From NCBI GenBank assembly GCA_054661495.1, contig BAAFSQ010000018.1, positions 1 through 64,000 of the forward strand: a stretch of 64,000 nucleotides of DNA. The letters are read 5' to 3'. Below are positions 44,473 through 54,551 of this stretch, piece by piece. This DNA comes from Zygophlyctis sp. KS116. Its lineage: Eukaryota; Chytridiomycota. The first letter of the stretch is position 1. Each line of letters opens with the position of its first letter. A model generated the notes under the pieces. It did no database searches, was not told where the DNA came from, and saw nothing but the letters and a program-made list of their open reading frames with translations. Both the position numbers and the translations under genes were made by a program.

Positions 44473-44808
44473 TTGGTTGGCTTTATTATTAATCAGAAGA
44501 GAACGGCAGGTGTGGGATGATTATGTTATTCTAAAAATAGAAATGACTTGATCGATTAAGGAATAATTCCTAAAGATAAGCCCCAAACTATACTGAAACC
44601 ATACTGAAACTCATGAGCGCCCTATAAAATGATTAGACTTTTGCTCTGCGATCTTCCCGCCGATTATAGCATTTTTGGTAAATCTAAAAATCAATGTATA
44701 AAAATCATTTCTGAAACTGTCGCTCTTCATTCAATACAATTCAACGACTGACCAACATTTTTATATGGTTATATTATAAAAGTTTTAAAATCTTATAATC
44801 TCTTTAAG
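44473..44808. other. Intergenic
   Basis: 336 bp between LRR copy 2 and the methyltransferase gene 3' end. AT-rich, with a repeated CATACTGAAAC near 44590-44610. No gene or RNA recognised. Confidence 0.5.
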
Positions 44809-45511
44809 CTACCCCTTCCTAGACCAAATTGCAATTAGTTCTTGATGTTCTCCATTAACTCTTCTCTCATAAGTAGACAATGGTTTTTCCGCATATTCAA
44901 GAGTAAAATTTCCACTTAAAAGTTCTTTTAGTAGCTCTAGAGAGAGTGCAAAAGGCGGACCTATAAAATTTTATAATTTTATAATTACCATCCTTTTTCT
45001 CTGAATTTATTGGCCAAATATATGTCACTAATTTCCCATTAGATTTTATAATTTCAGCATATTTCTCCGCCCATTCCAGTCTTTGTTTTGGCTGTAAAGC
45101 ACAAAGAAATAAATGATCAAACGCTAAATCATATTGTTCTGTAATCCCAAAGAAATCCTCTACTTTGAATTTAGCTCTATCAGAAGAATTTTGAGATGCG
45201 ACTTGAATCGCCTTTTCAGAAATATCAATTCCAACTGCAGACCAATTTCTAAATTTACTTATCCAAACCACTTCATAGCCTGATCCACATCCAGGAACCA
45301 GTGCCATCCCTGAATCTCCAAACTTTTCCAATTGAAATAAATCTATTAGTCCTGGAGCCGGCTCTCCTAAATCCCATGGAGTATAATTCTTTTTCCATCT
45401 CTCATCCCATCTTGAGTTGTATTCCTCAATAGACATGTTTACATAGTCTGCGTTTGGATCTGTCATTATAAAATCAACCGCCCTTGCACTCAACTTTTGA
45501 CATTTACTCAA
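44809..45511 (-). CDS. TPMT-family thiol methyltransferase
   Basis: Two exons, 224 aa: 45511-44989 and 44961 minus one, that is 44960-44809, with a 28-nt intron. RWDERWKKNYTPWDLGEPAP, LVPGCGSGYEVVW (SAM-binding loop) and VGIDISEKAI are characteristic of the thiopurine/thiol methyltransferase fold; GPPFALSLELL near the end fits as well. It probably methylates small thiols, halides or xenobiotics in the cytosol. The start may instead be the Met at codon 16. Confidence 0.82.
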
Positions 45512-45529
45512 ATAGAAAAAAATTCCAAT

Positions 45530-45991
45530 TTATTGAGCTACAGCTTCTCCTTTTGGAATGATATCAGAATCCCCACCATCAATAATAGATAAAATACCAA
45601 CTCTAAAGTATTTACCACAAGCAGTTCCTAGATCGATATTGTTTCCAGAGTAGTGATGTACACCAGTCTTTGCAAGCATTGCATAGTATTCAATTTCTGA
45701 TTTTCTTAGAGGGGGACAATTTCCAGCAATAAGAATCAATTTAGCTAAAAGATTAGTTGTAAGAAACTTTTTCAGAATTAGATGCAATTTCGTTCCACAT
45801 TTAGTTCAGAACAGGTCTGAAAATATAATCATCACAAAAAGTTGTAAAAAATTACCTTTTCCTGATCTAATAGTCTTTAGAGTAGATTTGTATCCTAGAG
45901 AATATTTTCCAGATTTGATTGCAAGCGCAAGTTTTGAATTTATAGATTCTTGAGACTTTTTAATCTTTTTTGGTGGAGCCGTCGGTGCCAT
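45530..45991 (-). CDS. RPL30: 60S ribosomal protein eL30
   Basis: Two exons, 116 aa: 45991-45856 and 45744-45530, separated by a 111-nt intron, very long for this genome. The start [12 protein letters not shown] is chosen by family; the frame is open seven codons further. [37 protein letters not shown] and [18 protein letters not shown] are near-invariant. The C-terminus is extended slightly (KGEAVAQ). The intron hosts a box C/D snoRNA. In yeast the RPL30 intron mediates autoregulation, but I see no evidence for that here. AAACCTA repeats lie upstream. Confidence 0.97.
45765..45843 (-). ncRNA. Intronic box C/D snoRNA, U25/snR56-like
   Basis: 79 nt within the RPL30 intron. Terminal stem AACTTTT/AAAAGTT (7 bp, perfect), box C GTGATGA directly after the 5' stem, box D CTGA directly before the 3' stem, and an internal D' CTGA 30 nt after the RNA start-side C box. 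The 10 nt before D' (CAGACCTGTT) are complementary to AACAGGTCTG, a universally conserved 18S rRNA stretch. The rule of the fifth base predicts 2'-O-methylation of the first G in AACAGG. From memory that is the site guided by yeast snR56 and vertebrate U25. The guide before box D (TTGCATCTAATT) is unassigned. Confidence 0.8.
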
Positions 45992-46012
45992 TTTTTTTCT
46001 AAAAGCCTGCAC

Positions 46013-46140
46013 TTGAAACCTTTAACCTATTGTTTTTTCTTTCTAAACCTACTTTTTCTTATAAAACCTACATTTCATGTTCTAAACCTGTTCTTAAAAC
46101 CTACTTTTTCTTTTTCATGTAAAACCTACTTCACCTAGCC
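46013..46140. repeat. AAACCTA-rich upstream region of RPL30
   Basis: About five copies of AAACCTAC or AAACCTG at roughly 15-20 bp intervals, separated by T-rich runs. The core equals the unit of the minisatellite before mS35. It resembles the telo-box-like motifs of ribosomal protein promoters in other eukaryotes; a functional role is inferred. Confidence 0.55.
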
Positions 46141-46212
46141 AGACGTCATGATAATTGATTTATGAATTACTTTTGATTTATTCAAAATAAAAATGCCCAG
46201 TTTTTAAGGAAT

Positions 46213-47208
46213 TTAGTCTTCCTTTAACCGATGCTCAAACTGATTTCCTGTAAAAGAATCTCCAGAATCAGTATTTACCATCATTCCTATAACCATTATT
46301 AACAACAGTACTAGGACAATACTAGTCCAAAATATAATCTGAAAAGGAACTGAAATATCCTGAAACTCACATTGACTCCCAGCCCATTTCACAGGAGAAT
46401 CAAATCCAGGAATAAAATTCCCATCATCATCAGTAATTGGCGTAGAAATACAATTACATACCCAACAATCCTTATTTTTCCCTAATTTCCTAGATATACA
46501 TTTCCCATGACGTGAACAATTGTTATACATTCTTAATTTTAGATTTATAGTAAAAATTTACGATAAACATTCAGTCTCACTTGCAGCACAAGAAGAAATT
46601 TGTCTTGTATATAGTGATTTTGAATTTATCCACTTTGAAACTGTAGAAATCAACAAAATATGATCATTTCCAGTATTTTTAAATCGTAAAAGTTCCTGTT
46701 CCAACAACTCTAACCCAATCTTGTATTCTTTAGAGTCTTTTGGAATTTCCTGCAGTCCTTTAACAATTATTACAAAACTTGAAAAAGAATTTGGATCAAT
46801 TCTTCTTAGAGAAACAATTTCCGCGGCGAGAGTGTGATATTTCCCTAGAATTGGAATTGTCTCCATAGAGTCTGATTTTTCTAATTGAATTTCCAAAACT
46901 CCAAAATCTTTAGAGTTTTTAAAAGCCTTAAAAAGAATTTCCTCGTCTCTCGTCTTAAATTGTCCATTATAGTCTTGTATTCCAGCAATAATAATCCATC
47001 CTCTCTTTGAATATTTCCAATTTGAATATGAAATTTTGGGAATTTTATTCAAAATTTCAGCGCCAGAATGTTGAAAATTGGACTCTAGCAGAATGGAAGT
47101 TTCAAAACTAGAAATTTCAGTGGTGTCTAGAGATACTAGAGGATAAAAAGTGTTTACCAAGACACTAGAAACTCTTGTCAGAAATAAACTCAAAAACCAC
47201 AATTTCAT
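46213..47208 (-). CDS. ER membrane protein with Vps3844 (DUF3844) domain
   Basis: Two exons, 321 aa: 47208-46562 and 46531-46213, with a 30-nt intron. Signal peptide (MKLWFLSLFLTRVSSVL), a lumenal domain, then the Cys-rich module NNCSRHGKC...CWVCNCISTP...WAGSQCEFQDIS diagnostic of the fungal Vps3844 family. One transmembrane helix (FQIIFWTSIVLVLLLIMVIG) and a short cytosolic tail follow. Presumed role in the ER or secretory pathway. It is divergent from AspRS with 94 bp between starts. Confidence 0.85.
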
Positions 47209-47302
47209 TCTAATTTTAACCCAGCCCTTGGGATTACCCTAATTTGTAAACTGCTAAACTTGTAAGTTTTACTAGGACCCTGCCCTAGGACCCTGTCATC
47301 GA

Positions 47303-49126
47303 ATGCAGTCACTCTTAAAAAGTCATTATTGCAGGGATATTAAAAATGGTCAAATTGTTAAACTCGCAGGATGGGTTTCGAATTTAAAAAGAATCGGAAA
47401 AGATTTGTTTTTTATTTCACTCAGGGATGAAACTGGGACTGTTCAGGTTAAATTCTCTAATGATTTAACTAGTTTCAAGGACAAGTTGAATAGTCTAAGT
47501 TTAGAATCTGTGATTTCTATTCAAGGAAAAGTGGTGCAAAGGCCTGGATCTGAGCTTCCAGTACAAGGACTAGGAAAGTTGGAGGTTGAAGCGGATCAAT
47601 TTACTCTACTTAACTCTGCTGCAAAATTACCATTTGGTTTATTGGAAAAATCTATAAATGAGGAAATTAGACTGGAATTTAGGCATGTGGATTTAAGAAG
47701 GCCATTCATGTTTAATAATATACGGAAAAGGCAAGAGGTTGTAAGGATTGTTAGGAGGAGTTTGGAAGATGATTTTGGATTTCAGGAATTTGAGACTCCT
47801 CTACTATTCAAGTCAACTCCAGAAGGTGCAAGTGAATTTTTAGGTATTTTACTAAAATTATTAAAAATTTAATAGTAGAAGCAAATGATAAAGGGGAATT
47901 TTATGCTCTTCCGCAAAGTCCACAGCAAATGAAGCAGATTTTAATGTAGGATATTAGAAATTTAAAAAGATTATAGGGCTTCAGGATTTGAAAGATACTA
48001 TCAAATTGCTAAATGTTTTCGTAATGAGTCACAAGGGGCTTTTAGGCAGCCAGAATTCACTCAAATAGATTTAGAAATTGCGTTTTCTACTCAAGATTCA
48101 CTCATGGAGATTGTAGAAAATATAATTCAGAAAATTTGGGAAAAGTTTTTTACAAGGATAGAGGTACCAATCAAGAAAATAGACTATCATACTGCAATGA
48201 TGCGATATGGAACTGATAAACCAGATACAAGGTTTGGGATGGAAATTATGAATCTTAATCAACATATAAATGTTTCTAAATTAACTAATCCAAATACCTT
48301 GGTTGAAGCCATTGTAATACCTCAAGGGAAAACACTCTTTAAACAAAAAGAATTAAATCAAATACGCTCTCAGGTTTTGAATGAAACTTTTCCACATTTG
48401 GGGCCAGTCAATGCTAAAGACTTGCTGGTTGTTTTAGCAAAGGATATTTTCGAACCTAAATTAAGTCGTTTTTTGCCAGAACTAAATTTAAACGCTGATC
48501 ATCCATTGAAATCTTTAGACTCGGAAGCTATAGTTATCTTGAATCGACGCAAGCCTGGGTATTTGGGCGGGCATACAATTCTAGGAAGAGTGCGTGCATT
48601 ATTGGGATACCTTATGGAAAAGAATGGCATGATATCATCTACAAGCCATAATTTTCTCTGGGTTCATTCATTTCCCATGTTTGAGCCAACTGTTGAAGAT
48701 GGTAAAACTAGATGGACAGCTAGTCATCACCCATTTACTGCCCCGGCACCTGAACATTATGAACTTGCATTATCTAATCCTGGTAAAGCTATTGGACAAA
48801 ATTTCGACTTGGTATTAAATGGAGTTGAATTGGGAGGAGGTTCAATACGTATCTTTGATCCCATCTTTCAGGAACAAATATTTAAGCAAGTCTTGGGCAT
48901 GTCATCATCAAAAGTGGAAAAAGACTTTGGACATCTACTACAAGCATTGTCGCATGGTTGTCCGCCGCATGGTGGCTTTGCAATTGGTTTAGATCGCCTA
49001 ATGTCAGTTATCTGCAATACTCCAAATATTAGAGATGTAATCGCCTTTCCAAAGCTGGCTGGTAAAGACTGTCTTGTGAAATGTCCCTCTCCATTAAACA
49101 ATGCCAACAAACAAAAGAAAGCATAA
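47303..49126 (+). CDS. MSD1: Mitochondrial aspartyl-tRNA synthetase (bacterial type)
   Basis: Three exons, 586 aa: 47303-47843, 47876-47945, 47977-49126, with introns of 32 and 31 nt. The OB-fold anticodon domain (VKLAGWVSNLKRIGKDLFFI) and class II motifs (FRHVDLRRP, TPEGASEFLV, ALPQSPQQMKQILM, FRNESQGAFRQPEFTQIDLE, GFAIGLDRLM) follow the bacterial/organellar layout with the GAD insertion. It charges mitochondrial tRNA-Asp. The usual ADRQPEFTQ reads AFRQPEFTQ here. A targeting leader is not obvious; the start is the first Met. Confidence 0.92.
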
Positions 49127-49198
49127 TAGATTGATTACTATATTTTAAGATCAGATCTTAAATTAAAGCTGTGAAAATTAACAACATTTTTAATTTCA

Positions 49199-50139
49199 TT
49201 AAATATTATCTAAAGAAATTAACCGCTCTGAAACATCAGTGGTTGTAATTATTCCCAAATCAGTGAAAAGTAGCGATATTAGAGATGGAGGGGTATAATC
49301 CACTAGTGGTAAACAAGCCTAAATATAAACAAAAATTACTTTTTTACCTTTATTTCTGCGTCTGGTTCTTCTAGAAACTTTAATTGATAATCTTTATTTG
49401 GCAAATCAGACTGACAAAGAGGAAACCTGTGAACAAATTTAAAAGATTCTGCAACTACATAAAGCGGCACATTTGTATAAGATGCTAATACCGCAATTTG
49501 ATAAGTCCCAATTTGATTTATAATCCCTCCATTTTGTACTACACCTTCAGCTCCAACAAATACTGCATCTACATTATCCATATTAAAACCAACTGCAGCA
49601 TCCGGAATCAAAACACATGATATTCCAGCATTCCTTAATGACTTTATAATTCTTTTACCATCATAAGGAGTAAAACATTCAGTCACAATAACCTTAAATC
49701 TGATCTGATTTTCCCTGGCTTTTTTTAGTAGCGCCATTACTACTCTTGAATAAGAATGCACGAGTATAACCATTCCATCTTTAATAAACTTTACTCCAAC
49801 GTTTGCGGCCTGAGACCTGAACCCACTAATCTTTTCCAACACCAGCCGGCCCTCTTCTGCAGCCAAATTCTTCCAATCTATAAAATCAGTCTCTACTGAA
49901 CTTAGTATCGGTTTTGTAATAAATCTTGTAAACATTTCAGTCCCAGCAACGACCCCAATCTGATGATGATTCAATAGAATTTTTTCCATTTCTGCCTTAA
50001 ACTTGAGCATGTACTCTGACATTGTTGATGCATCAGACTCTGTTGTCCATTTTAAAAGCGCTTTGAAGACTGCGCTTGGTTGAGAATCAGAAATATCATT
50101 GCAGGCCTCATCTCTTATCAGCGACTTAAAATACTCCAT
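49199..50139 (-). CDS. GCN3: Translation initiation factor eIF2B subunit alpha
   Basis: Two exons, 303 aa (human 305): 50139-49348 and 49318-49199, with a 29-nt intron. ILVHSYSRVV, VTECFTP-YDGKR, VFVGAEGVVQNGGIINQIGT, ESFKFVHRFPL-QSDLP and the end VDYTPPSLISLLFTDLG define the alpha subunit. It forms the dimeric core of the eIF2 guanine-exchange factor and senses phosphorylated eIF2. Complete. Confidence 0.95.
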
Positions 50140-50294
50140 ATGCCCCCAAACCTCATTGGTTGGCCTTTATCAACTTTTAACATTCCAAAATACTTGTAAG
50201 TATTCAGCGGAATGCTTTGAAGAGCCATTTGTTAATTTAATGAAATACTAAACTCTTATATTAACTTGAGAATTTACTGTAAAATAGTAAAATA

Positions 50295-50789
50295 TTACAA
50301 TGTCCGAAATTCTTCCAAATGTTCATTATTTCCTAATTCTTGATCCCAGTCTTGATAATCTTCATAGGTGCAATCCTCATAATCCTCATCCTCATCATAA
50401 TAATCCTCATCATCATCATAATAATCATAATCCTCATCATCATCATAATCGTAATCCCCATCAAACTCCTCACTCTCTTGTCCATTATCGTCCAAATCCA
50501 AATGCTGATCATCAGAATCATCAAAATCACAAGAGTCATACTCATCAGATTCATTTTGATTCAGATCTAGATCTTCTAGATCCAGAGTCTGATCTGACCC
50601 ATATTTCTTTACAAAAGCAGCCTTGCTGTCTATGCATTCTAGAGTATCTTTGCAAATGCTAATGTTTGCGCATACTGATGACGCTGTATTGCAAATCTTT
50701 GCTAATTTACAGCAATCATTAACTTGAATAGATTCACAGTTTATATTTTGGACTAATGCAATCATTATCATTACCAATACAAGAAGCAT
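50295..50789 (-). CDS. Secreted Cys-containing protein with acidic Asp/Tyr tail
   Basis: Single exon, 164 aa. Signal peptide (MLLVLVMIMIALVQNINC), a short domain with about eight Cys (CCKLAKICNTASSVCANISI, CKDTLEC), then a highly acidic stretch of Asp, Glu and Tyr repeats (YDYDDDEDYDYYDDDEDYYD). No family recognised. Acidic tails of this kind may bind cations or basic proteins. The other long frames in this region are low-complexity shadows. Confidence 0.6.
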   Translation of the reverse strand: MLLVLVMIMIALVQNINCESIQVNDCCKLAKICNTASSVCANISICKDTLECIDSKAAFVKKYGSDQTLDLEDLDLNQNESDEYDSCDFDDSDDQHLDLDDNGQESEEFDGDYDYDDDEDYDYYDDDEDYYDEDEDYEDCTYEDYQDWDQELGNNEHLEEFRTL

Positions 50790-50859
50790 TTTAGAATATT
50801 AATAATGAAATTACGTATTCTATTGTTTACATTGTCCCAATTCCAACTTTGCACTATCT

Positions 50860-50925
50860 CAAGAAAGATTATATTTATTAAAAGATTATATTTATTAAAA
50901 GATTGTATTTATTAAAATATAAAGA
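50860..50925. repeat. Short AT-rich direct repeats
   Basis: Three tandem copies of about 17-18 bp around AGATTATATTTATTAAAA in the divergent region before DOLPP1. Confidence 0.8.
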
Positions 50926-50970
50926 GTTGTACTTGTATAGACGTAGAGGTATGAGTTTCAAGTTTAGGAA

Positions 50971-51504
50971 ATGCAAGTTCCATTCCATTATACACATGTA
51001 GAGTATGAGAAGGGAGATCTTTTAGGATTTCTATTGTCTCTCTTGTCTCTATTGCCTATATTTCTACTAATTTCTTATACAACTTTAATACTAGAGAAGC
51101 CCAGGACTCTTCTAGTTTTGGGACTCTTTGGACAATTGGTGAATGAAGGTTTAAACAGTTTATTAAAGAATTCTATGAAAATTCCAAGGCCTCAATTAAA
51201 AGGAAAAGGATATGGATTTCCATCTTCTCATTCTCAATTTATGGGTTATTTTATGGGTTATTTTTTAATAATCATTATGACAAGGAAAATTCCAAAAATT
51301 TACTATTTATACTATTTGGGACTCATGATTGCTGGATTAGGAACTGCGTACTCTAGAACATATTTGAATTATCACACGCTAGATCAGGTTGTGGTAGGTT
51401 TAATTTTAGGAGCAGGATCAGGGCTTTTATGGGGGTTTATCTCTTTAAAGTTTGAAAAGATTCAAAGAAATGGTGGATATCAAAGTAGCAAAATTAAAAA
51501 ATAA
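50971..51504 (+). CDS. CAX4: Dolichyl pyrophosphate phosphatase (DOLPP1/CAX4)
   Basis: Single exon, 177 aa. PAP2-type phosphatase with four to five membrane helices. Catalytic motifs: KNSMKIPRP (KxxxxxxRP), GFPSSHSQF (PSGH-like, PSSH as in the dolichyl branch) and YSRTYLNYHTLDQ (SRxxxxxHxxxD). HYTHVEYEKGD near the start is typical of DOLPP1. It recycles dolichyl-PP on the ER lumenal face for N-glycosylation. Confidence 0.92.
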   Translation: MQVPFHYTHVEYEKGDLLGFLLSLLSLLPIFLLISYTTLILEKPRTLLVLGLFGQLVNEGLNSLLKNSMKIPRPQLKGKGYGFPSSHSQFMGYFMGYFLIIIMTRKIPKIYYLYYLGLMIAGLGTAYSRTYLNYHTLDQVVVGLILGAGSGLLWGFISLKFEKIQRNGGYQSSKIKK

Positions 51505-51607
51505 ATTTTAAGCTGATATTGATCTATTATTTAAGAATGTTTTATAATAATTATAATTTTTGAGATTTTTATAAAGTAAAATATACACTGATTTCTGATC
51601 TCTGATT

Positions 51608-52959
51608 TCAGGCACACTTTATCCCCATTTTTTGAATGTCTCGATAATCAGACAGTAATTTGGTTTGTAATTGATTATCAAAAGTATCAAATAGAGTTTT
51701 AAACTTGTTTTCAAATATTTTGTGTCTTAAATGGTCTCTAAATCTTTTGTTGTGGATCGTCTTTTTAAATAGGGAGAGTGATAAGTTTGGTTTTCCAATT
51801 AATTGAAGGATTTGTGCAGTTTGGATTTGATTTAAAGTAAATTTAATTGAATCTGGTCCATAATGCTCTAGTAAAAGGTTATTTAATATCTTTTGTTGAC
51901 TTAATGCTTGTTCAAATTTCATGACTTGAATCAACATTTGTACGTAATGATTCTAAAAATTAAAAATCTTAAATTACTCCAAGAGAAATAAAGAAATTCA
52001 ATTCATCTCCATTTAAAGATTCGTATTTTAGAGTATTTAATGTAGATTCTTCTGCAATTTCCAATGCATGATTTACATCTTCTTTACGTAGTTGATTGAT
52101 AAGCAAGATCTTTAATTTGAGAGTTTTAGAAATATCTCTAGGATTTAGAGAATCATTCAATTCATTTGCCATTTTTAAGTACATTAGAGATTTTTCCATT
52201 TCACTAGATAATCCAGAAATCTGATTCATTCTTAAAAGTATTTCCAAATGATCATTTTCATCAGTATAAAGTTTCTTTTCTAAAATTTCAGAGTATTTCT
52301 CTAAAGCTAAAAGATAAAGATTTTGAGAATCAAATAGTTCTGCCATAGTTCGGACGTATAAATAGTCTAATTTGTCACTAGAAATATTAAAACAAGTTGA
52401 TAGTGAGACTCCCTTTTTTAAAAGATCGCTTGCTTTATTAAATCTAGAAATTAATCATTGTTTTAAATTACTTTTTTTGAGATATGTTTCCTCTTGCAAT
52501 CAAAAAGTATGCCTTGATCTTGAATTCTAGAGTCTGGTTATTTTGAGGTAAAGTTGAGATATGCTTTAACAGAGTACAAGAATGATCGCTTGCTTGATCA
52601 TACAGTTTTCTACTATAATACATATCTGCAAGATCAGATATTGCCGACAACGTTTTAATATCAATGCTATTTAAAATATATAATTTTGCGATAAGAATGG
52701 ATTGAAGAGCACATGCATGCATCATATCTCCTAGTTCAATATCGGATTTTATCTTTAATTCTAGATCATGCAAGCCATCCGATGATTCCCGAACTGACGC
52801 TGAATACAATGGTCGTACCAACGATGAGGGAAATCCGAGATCAGACTCAAAAACCAAAGTTTTACTTTTTACAGATTTAGCAAGGATTAATGCATCATCG
52901 ACTTGCTTTGAAAGACTCTTGATATCTTCAATAAGAGCACATATATCATCAACAGCCAT
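51608..52959 (-). CDS. TPR protein, possibly TTC23-like
   Basis: Three exons, 432 aa: 52959-52472, 52443-51978, 51952-51608, with introns of 28 and 25 nt. It is all-helical with TPR/kinesin-light-chain-like repeats, for example SDLADMYYSRKLYDQASDHS, LLALEKYSEILEKKL and LIQVMKFEQALSQQKILNNL. Layout and length recall TTC23/TTC23L cilia-associated proteins, but no motif is decisive. Divergent from FOL3; the two ATGs are 27 bp apart. Confidence 0.6.
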
Positions 52960-52986
52960 TCGGAAGTTTAGGTGGGTGGGACAGCA

Positions 52987-54282
52987 ATGAGCAAAGAGTT
53001 GAATATCAATCTTTCTCTTGATCGTATTAGGCTACTACTTGATGCATTGGGAAATCCATTCGAAGATCTTAAAATAATTCATATTGCCGGAACAAATGGT
53101 AAAGGATCAGTTTGTGCATTCATGGCTAGCATTTTAAAAACTTGCGGATACAAAACTGGACAATTTAATTCTCCTCACTTTTTAGATCCGTCCGATTCAA
53201 TTCTTATTGATGGAAAACCATCCGTATTGTATGCCGATATCTACTCCAAAGTTTTTAAATTATCAGAATTACAAAACTTTAAATGCACACCGTTTGAAAT
53301 CATGACAGCAACTGCATTCATGATTTTCAAGGAAGAAAAAGTAGATATTGCTCTGGTAGAAGTAGGACTCGGTGGTAGATTGGATGCTACAAATGTCATT
53401 CCTCCTCCATTAATTGCTGTTATTACAAGTATTTCATTAGATCATATGGAATACCTGGGTGATACTGTTCAAGATATAGCAAAGGAGAAATGTGGTATTA
53501 TTAAAAATGGTTCAAAAGCTGTAATTGTTTCAAGTCAGTCTTTTGATCAAGTGAATGAAATTGTTGAATCTTTTACCGACAAATGCACCGACTGCGAGGT
53601 AATTTAGCTTTTATCTTAAGAGTAGATAGTTAAAGTAGTCTTAAATTCTATAGAAATTAATTCTGAAAAAGATTGTGATTGGATCAGGATTTATTATTTT
53701 TCTGAACCATGTTATTTACCTATAAAACTTTATGGAAATCATCAGATTAATAATGCATGTACATCTCTTTTAGCACTCTCAAGACTTGAAAAAATTGATG
53801 ATAAATTCTCTTTTTCTTTTGAAAATATCTACAAAGGAATGGAAAATGTGTATTGGCCTGGAAGATTAGAAAAAATCCAATTTAGAAATAGATCAATCTT
53901 TGTAGATGGTGCACATAATGTCGCTGGAGCTAAATCTGTAAAAGAATTTTTAAAAAAACAAAATTATACCGCTATAACATGGATATTGGGATTCTCTTTG
54001 AATAAGGATTTGAATGGAATTTTAAGAGAATTAGTCGGAGAGAATGATACCGTCATTGGGATGCCTTTTAAAGCTCCTGAAAATATGCCTTGGATTAAAT
54101 GTATTTCTCCTTTTGAAATAGGAAAAATAGTAAAGAGTATGTCACTTGAAGTAGTATATCTTGAAGCAGCTGATTTTGATGATGCCTTCAAGTTTGCTGA
54201 TCAGTCAAGTTCCCAGATTGTATTATGTGGATCATTGTATTTAGTGTCACAATTTCACTCTTGGCGGCTGAATTCATCTTGA
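52987..54282 (+). CDS. FOL3: Dihydrofolate/folylpolyglutamate synthase family (FOL3-like)
   Basis: Two exons, 422 aa: 52987-53598 and 53626-54282, with a 27-nt intron. P-loop HIAGTNGKGSV, SPHFLDPSDSI, VEVGLGGRLDATNVI, SISLDHMEYLG and DGAHNVAGAK are Mur-ligase-type folate ligase motifs. Size and the short linker favour dihydrofolate synthase (FOL3), but polyglutamylation is possible. ATG at 52987 is the first ATG; frames reading further upstream start with GTG. Confidence 0.9.
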
Positions 54283-54551
54283 TTTTTAACATGTTTAGAT
54301 TCGAAAACTAATTGAAAATAAAATCGGACATGCGACTTTTTAAAAAGTGTTACACGTAAACACTCCTAATTTCTACCCTAAAAATCCTCTTAACCCAGAA
54401 AATGGGAATTAGAAGAAACAGTAACCTAGTACCGAGCCTGCTCCTAAAAAATGAATTTCTCAATTTTGTAAGTGAATTAAACTAATTGCAAGAAATCAGA
54501 CGATCGCACTTGAGCCAGACTTTGAAAACTCTCGGATGATGGTAAAATAAT
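54283..54551. other. Intergenic
   Basis: 269 bp before TAF2 with no gene seen. It contains AAGTGTTACACGTAAACACT (54354-54373), an imperfect inverted repeat. Confidence 0.4.

Noticed and set aside
45992-46012. Longer RPL30 N-terminus
   Set aside because: The family start MAPT at 45991 fits; the upstream codons are leader-like.
50300-50662. Plus-strand His/Asn-rich and Ile-rich frames
   Set aside because: Reverse complement of the Asp/Tyr repeat of the secreted acidic protein; low complexity.
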